From the NCBI GenBank assembly GCA_948146395.1, contig OX411551.1:49469726-49533725 (forward strand): DNA of 64,000 nt, read 5' to 3'. Below are positions 58,205 to 64,000 of the stretch, one piece after another; the stretch's first letter is position 1, and every line of letters begins with the position of its first letter. Under the pieces are notes generated by a model. That model saw nothing but the letters and a program-made list of their open reading frames with translations. It was not told where the DNA came from and did not search any database. The stretch is from Fragum whitleyi (Eukaryota; Mollusca; Bivalvia; Cardiida; Cardiidae). The position numbers and the translations under genes are program-made.

Positions 58205-58445
58205 TTCTGTGATGTTCGTGGTCTAGAGATAGAGCGTCAGCCGCTTGAATCAAAGGTCCTGAGTTCGATTCCCGGTAGCGGCTATCGATATTGGTTCTTT
58301 CATTGGCCCACACATTCGGCGCGAGTAAATTTTCCAGGAAGCAGAATCGAGAGGGATTAATCTTATTAGAGGGAGGTAATAGATATCACTAATTTTGTTC
58401 ATCTTGAACAGAATTAGCGATATTGGATTACCTCTCTATAATTTC
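58205..58445 (+). mobile_element. SINE-like tRNA-derived piece and adjacent foldback
   Basis: TGGTCTAGAGATAGAGCG and GAGTTCGATTCCCGG act as A- and B-box-like motifs at 58219-58277. 58370-58440 is a foldback (GAGGGAGGTAAT, CTAATTTTGTTC, complements). A related tail, GAGCAGAATCGAGATGGATTA, recurs at 58745-58765. Confidence 0.55.
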
Positions 58446-59000
58446 ACTCACAACCCCTTCGCACACTCAACACGCTCATTCAATTACATTCCAAAATCAT
58501 TCCAAAATCTTCTGGTTAATTTCACGATGTGCTTAACTGTACCATTAATAATTTATGCAAATGTGCGCATGTTGCATATATTTACATATTGACCAACTGT
58601 ATTCATATGGTAAAAGTGTCCAGAATTCCGGACAAACTGAAAAAATCTTCCAACTTAACATGAACAGTCTTAAATTGTCTCATCGTGGGTTTAATTCCCG
58701 AAACACAAGAAGCTCTGTGGCACGATAACCGGGTCATTTTCAGAGAGCAGAATCGAGATGGATTAGGTCATATTGTTTCCAAGCCGATTTAAAGCTTTTT
58801 CGAACGTTGTTGTCCAGTCATCAAGAACAGAAACAGTACATTAAATTACGTCGTGAAATTGACACTCACCTTGATCAATATCATTCTAAATCACTCACTC
58901 AGCGCTCCATTCATTCATACCAAACACTCACTCAAACCATTCAAAAACGCTCCAAAATTATAAGAAATGAAATCAACAGATACATTCAAAATAAAAATTG
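58446..59000. repeat. Arms of the TAATTTTGTTC foldback family
   Basis: CACTCAACACGCTCATTCA (58464) and CTCAGCGCTCCATTCATTC (58897) match arms at 18430-18500 and 28590-28640 in reverse. Confidence 0.55.
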
Positions 59001-62000
59001 CTAGAACAAAAATCCACCATTTCACTGACTTATTTGATGTGTAAGCGTCTGATTGGTTCATGAAGACATAGAAAGCTATTTAGAGAACGTGAAACGTAAC
59101 GGTAAAAGTTGGCGGTCACTACTGTAGCAAATGACGTCCGTTTATATACATGTATGTAAATGGGTGATTTTCAAGACAACGAAGACGAAAAGCACCGAAA
59201 ATGGTTTACATTCAGTTACTCATTTGTAAAATATACAATAATATGCAATCTAGTGCAAGTAGAAATAATTACATGTTACAGAAATGTGATTTGTATCACC
59301 TTCAATATACAATCAATTTGCGAGACCACTACGATGGAAACTATTGAAAGCAAAATCCGAACCGAAACGAAACTGAGTTAAATATGAATTGAATCCATTT
59401 AAGTTTCCAATCAAACCACGGTGTTAAAAAGTATTAAGGTTGAATGGATGGAAATTAAACTTTTACACAAGATTTCGTCTGGTTCTGCGAACGAGAAATA
59501 TTCTTGACAATACTTATACATGGATCGGACGTTCAAACGTCGAAAAAGCGCGTCAATCGGACAATTTTAAGGTTCATGTAAAGTGTTTGAGACCCAATTC
59601 TTAGGGCACTTCATTTGCCAAGAAAGCAGTATGTCCAGGTAAATTATATATCAAATTGAAGCTATATATAAGCGTTATAGCCAAAACATGGTGGAAAAGG
59701 GTCATTTTGTACAGAACAAGCAACTGCATGACTGTTGGATAAAATTGGATCATATTTTAACAAAGTACAGTCTAAAGTACTACCCAGGTACTACTACAAA
59801 CGTTGGTATAAAAGTAGGACCCAATCGTAGTTATGCAAGCAATTTATTTTGGCTATTTTATAAACACATATGTCATATATGTCAGTCTAAATTTGTAAAC
59901 GTGTAGATAAATAAAAGGTATGGTGTGTTGCCACAACATAAATGGCCATTTAATAGTTTAAATACCTGTAAGGTTCTAGAGCAATATATCAATTTCTATT
60001 TCACAAACTGATAATTTATAGTAAATTATTATAGATCATTGAATTAAAAAAACAACAACTATAATTTGAAATAAATCGCAGAAAATATTTCACAAAGTTA
60101 TGGTGTGATGTTGCACCATATCTAAAGTATTGATTGAAAAACAGACCAAACCGGTTTGACATGTATGTTGACAAAATAAATGGAAATTGATTGTTTCAAA
60201 AGGGCCTTTTGAGACTGAGTTTTATATCTAAGGTTGTAGTAGAACCTAGTAGGAACATTTGTCTACATTCTGGTCAAATTTAGGCAAATTTTATCCAGCC
60301 GTAATGAAGTTGCTGGTTCTGCACAAAATATCCTTTTCCCATAATGGTTTGGCTATTCTCTTATGAGATGGGACCTCTAATGTTGTGCAACTGATTGCGC
60401 TCATCTACAGCTTCACTTATATATATTGTTTAGCTGAGCAAACTATCTTTATTGTAAATAGAAGCAGTATTAAATTTGGTTCATAAACTCTTTACAAGAA
60501 CCTTAAGACCAACTTTACGATTTATGTTTCTTTTGATTAAAGAAATATTGGCGAATGTTTTTTGTATTTGCGGAATATTTTCTAGATATATTTTGAATAT
60601 GAAGTTAAATTAAGAATATGTTGATGTTTTGTACAAAAATGTGCATCGAAAATATCACCGGTATTTTTATGACGTTTTTGCGCAAAGTGGAACAATTTTA
60701 AAGCACGGCAAATGTTCGCACCCCTAGCGCCATTATTCTTTATGATATCACAATTTGAGTGAATCGATGTAGTGTTTTTGTTACATCTGGTGGCGTCATT
60801 TCTGGTGTATATTTTTGTTTCTCTTGACTATTATAATACCTTTCTTTGGTACAAAATCAATTTCAGACAAATTAGAATAATCCACTCTAAAAGGACTTTC
60901 ATTTGATACTAAATTTATATGTGTGAATGCATATCAGAAGCGAATATAATTATTTCAAATGTTTACTATTTTGACGAGACCGGCAACTTTTGCCCTAACG
61001 TCTGTATGAATATCTTATAAAATAGAGGAAATACATATCGCTAATTTTGTTCATCTTGTCCACGCTGCTTTAACTGTATGTAGTTTGAAATGAACCTGGA
61101 TACTATGTAAGGACTTGTGCCAGTGATTGATATTAAAGAGTCATTGACTTCTCTACTATGAAATTGTAGGGGTCAAAACTGAGTAAAAAATTATGAAGGT
61201 TAAAATTTGACCGTTTTAATGTAAAGCTATGAAGTAAGCAATTAATTTTATAAATGTCAATCAGGTATATAAGATACAAAATTCAAAATTCGAACGATGA
61301 ACACAGCGCTACGTTCAGGATGAAAGCGTTAGCGAAGCGTTTTCGAAATGATACATCGCTTTGCACGTATGTGCACGTGTAAAGCGGGATATCATCTCAA
61401 AGCGCTCACGAAACATTTTTACATCCTGAACAGAAGGCAGGTTTTGACTCTTAAAAGATTTTCTCGAAGACGCAAGTTTTAATGAGTGAAAATAAGATTC
61501 TTTTATATTTTTTTTATTTATTGTTCATTTCGTCAAAACTTGGATCAAACACGGACCTGATTCAAACAATTATCACGTTATTTCGGTCACCGACTGGCGA
61601 TTTGTAATTGGATGAAATCGGCAATACTCATTTTATATTGAATGGCTGTTGAGAAAATGAAGTCGACAATCTTTCCAATGCAAAACATGTTTATTTGATT
61701 TCAAAATCAATGCGTATTTTGTGTCAAATTACATAATTTTAAACGTATACTACGTTCCACAACATTTTAAAACAAATATATCGTCGGCGGATGATCCAAA
61801 CCTCGAAACTACAGCTTAAATAAGCAGTAGTTACGAAGTTTTGACGCCCACTGACGGTTTATACAACAGATTCAAACATTCGCACGTCTAAACACGCGCA
61901 CGTACACACCTCTATTTCTACACGCGTTTCATATTGTTAAAGTAAAGTTAAAAATGCTAAATGTTGTAATAAATTAATGATTTTAAAATGAAATGTGATA

Positions 62001-62166
62001 TATTAACACCCAGTGAATGTAAGCAATAGCATTATTGTTATCAAATATAATAATAAGAAAGAATGTGTAGGTGTATTTTGAAAACTGAACTCGCGAATCT
62101 ATATATGAATGTAAATTTCACGGCTCAGCGCACAAAATCTACATAAACTCATGCTTTTCATAAATA
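59001..62166. other. Upstream flank of SYCP3, no gene recognised
   Basis: AT-rich. Open frames of 73 and 72 aa (59160-59381, 59688-59906) lack recognisable motifs or splice context. 61105-61220 is a GGGGTCAAAA repeat related to 32720-33080; 61800-61840 holds an AACTACAGCTT stem. Confidence 0.4.
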
Positions 62167-62417
62167 TGACTAGTCAAGCGAAAAGGGACCATGTGGGCAG
62201 TGCGTAAAGTATCCATCCTAGTCAGACTGCACAGGCTTAGTAGGGTCGAATATTTTCCGAACATTGCTTATTTTCTAAATCTAGACTGATTTGTGTATCT
62301 TCCCGTGAAGCAATTTTTGTATTGCGACCTTCAGTTGACCTATTCTTCGACCAATCTCTTTTTCAAATATTTATTTTACGGAGTTGCCAGATAGTCCTTT
62401 TTCGCGTGACGGGTAAC
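62167..62417. mobile_element. Diverged second copy of the GTGACCCGTCA MITE
   Basis: Contains GCGAAAAGGGACCATGTGG at one end and CCTTTTTCGCGTGACGGGTAAC at the other. The interior matches the 7317-7580 element in inverted orientation (GACCAATCTCTTTTTCAAA). Confidence 0.75.
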
Positions 62418-62598
62418 AAATTTTAATTATAGAATATTTAATAATAGAATAATTGTGACCAACCAGGAACAGTTGTCACCAAGAAACGAATAAATAATAA
62501 AATCGTCGAATAGTGAACAAAACCTTGAAACTGCAGCTGGAATAAGTTATAGTTGTGAAAACTCGTCGACTTTGTTGACAAAATTATGCGTAGCAAAT

Positions 62599-62836
62599 GA
62601 GCCTGTGCGTGACATTTCCAACAATTTCAAATGTGTACCAAGCAAAGACTCTGGCCAGCCTGTGCATCTGCACAGTCTGACCAGGGTCTTCACTTTACGC
62701 CCAGTAGATGAACTAGGTCTCTTAGTGTCTTAAGACAGTGTGTCAATCCTCTTATTAAACTATGTGCTATTTAGGCTGGTTAATGTTGGTCCAGAACGCT
62801 GTCTAGCGAATTGTTGGAAATGTCACACACAGGCTC
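62599..62836. mobile_element. 238-bp MITE with GAGCCTGTG ends
   Basis: Ends GAGCCTGTGCGTGACATTTC and its complement form inverted repeats of about 30 bp (with TCCAACAATTTC inside). AAAT flanks both sides. A partial copy of one arm occurs at 46310-46345 in SYCP3 intron 4. Confidence 0.82.
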
Positions 62837-63600
62837 AAATTATATTAGAACAGTTGATAGAACACGTATGTATATACATGTACTACTCAGCTTTAATTAA
62901 TAGGATCTAAATAAAAGTTCGTATATTTTCTTTCGGAAACTTCTTATTAGCTAAAGCTATAACGTGATCGAAAGAACTTATTACGCTTTCGACGTCCAAG
63001 TGTAACCATAGCTCAGCTTTCTGTTCCAAGAATAAAAGTCGAACTAACAAATTGATGGAAAACAATTGTTTAAAATTGAATGAAAATAGTTTGAGGAAAA
63101 CAAAATGTGATATTCTTTTTTATATCTGGCAAAATTTGAGGAGTGTATAAAAAATATCAGACTTTAAAAGCGAAAATATATCGACAACGGAAATTCTGCA
63201 CGAACCACAGAGTCAATGTTTTGTAACTTCCCAGATGCGTTCTTATTGACTGAGAGTCACTTTTTCAATCGTCTATTCAAAGAAACCATCGCAATTTACA
63301 GCTAAGCTAAATTCGAAATACGAAAATAAAGATAGCAAAGCTTGAACGACTATAATCGAAACAATATTCAAGAAAATAGCAACAATATTGAGCTCCTTAA
63401 ACAAACCGATTTGGAACATTTTCGGCCATTTCCGTGAACTGCAACAGACCTAAGATTTATTTGCATTTTTCAAAATAGTCCGTATATGTACAACCGACGT
63501 TGATCGTTATATTTTGCCGATAAGTGTTCCGAATGAATTTAAGCCAATTTCCCACAATCCTTAATTTTAACGCGACTGAAGAAAAGGAATCCGGAAAAAT
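62837..63600. other. No gene recognised
   Basis: AT-rich, no repeat or frame supported. Confidence 0.4.
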
Positions 63601-63603
63601 ATT

Positions 63604-63652
63604 ATGGAAAATAAAGAAATTGCTTTTCACGAGCAATTTCTTTATTTTCCAT
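63604..63652. repeat. GAAATTGCTT hairpin, isolated copy
   Basis: ATGGAAAATAAAGAAATTGCT and its complement around a 7-nt loop, with no mismatch by eye. Same hairpin as in the foldback elements, here without recognisable outer arms. Confidence 0.8.
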
Positions 63653-64000
63653 ATTGATATATTCCCCAAAAAGCGTTTTTTATACATATTATCATCAATT
63701 ACAAGTTCTTGATAAGCTTTTCTTTGAAAGTGGACCAGTCTTACATTTTGTGTTCTGGAAATGGGTAAAAAGCTCTAAGCTGACAGCACCTATACTTAAA
63801 CAGTCCTCTAATAAGCTCATTTTCTCTCGAAAACAAAGTTAGAATTAGCCCGTTTGTTACTTTCGGCATTATATTATATGGAGTGAAACAATAAACGACG
63901 TGTGACATAAAAGTCGAAACTAAAACTTAACAACACGTAAACAGCTGTAGCTGTAGAAAGACTGGTTGGGGGCACCCCGACGAAACTTTTTACCTTTTTA
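63653..64000. other. No feature recognised
   Basis: Short open frames only. Confidence 0.4.

Noticed and set aside
58215..58285. A tRNA gene on the plus strand
   Set aside because: Only box-like motifs; stems are incomplete and the downstream tail recurs as a repeat.
59160..59906. Two open frames of 73 and 72 aa as host exons
   Set aside because: No recognisable motif, no convincing splice sites, and length expected by chance in this amount of DNA.

Overview
This is eukaryotic DNA, almost certainly from a mollusc and most likely a bivalve. It is AT-rich, has very few long reading frames, and carries spliced short exons. It is crowded with repeat types I associate with bivalve genomes: tandem-core elements ending in ACGG microsatellites, tRNA-derived SINEs, and repeats opening with 'aacaagaggacc' or 'aacaagagtgcc'. 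The bivalve assignment is inference from repeat style; no species call is justified.

Host gene. One host gene can be reconstructed, SYCP3 (synaptonemal complex protein 3), on the minus strand from the ATG at 56854 to the stop at 18895. It has eight coding exons (118, 76, 35, 121, 100, 99, 105 and 54 nt; 708 nt in total). All have GT-AG borders and every codon phase agrees across the seven introns. The product is 235 aa, against about 236 aa for the human protein. Most of these exons are too short to appear as long open frames. Intron 7 (18949-40713) is 21.8 kb and separates the last 17 codons from the rest.

Mobile elements inside intron 7. A 155-bp-period tandem repeat zone and related repeats (19410-21796 and 37221-37735) hold a small CAGTG/CACTG inverted-repeat element. 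That element is split by a DIRS-type tyrosine-recombinase retrotransposon (21918-37187). The retrotransposon shows unequal inverted terminal repeats, an internal complementary region, a fused Gag/RT/RNase H frame and a tyrosine recombinase frame. The recombinase frame is in turn broken by a 10.27 kb terminal-inverted-repeat DNA element (26246-36515) with a CAG target duplication, best fitting PIF/Harbinger. That element is full of still younger repeats. The DIRS genes run antisense to SYCP3.

Other regions. 1-18894 lies downstream of SYCP3 and is repeats only: a 495-bp tandem array, tandem-core elements, a TA-flanked 1.39 kb inverted-repeat element, a SINE cluster, and two near-identical tandem-core elements 1.9 kb apart. 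Introns 1-6 (40819-56736) hold a 1.18 kb hAT-like element with a perfect 8-bp duplication, a 1.21 kb pogo-like element, foldback elements, more tandem-core elements and SINEs. 56855-64000 is the upstream flank of SYCP3; it has a possible TATA box, SINE-like pieces and small inverted-repeat elements, and no second gene that I can support.
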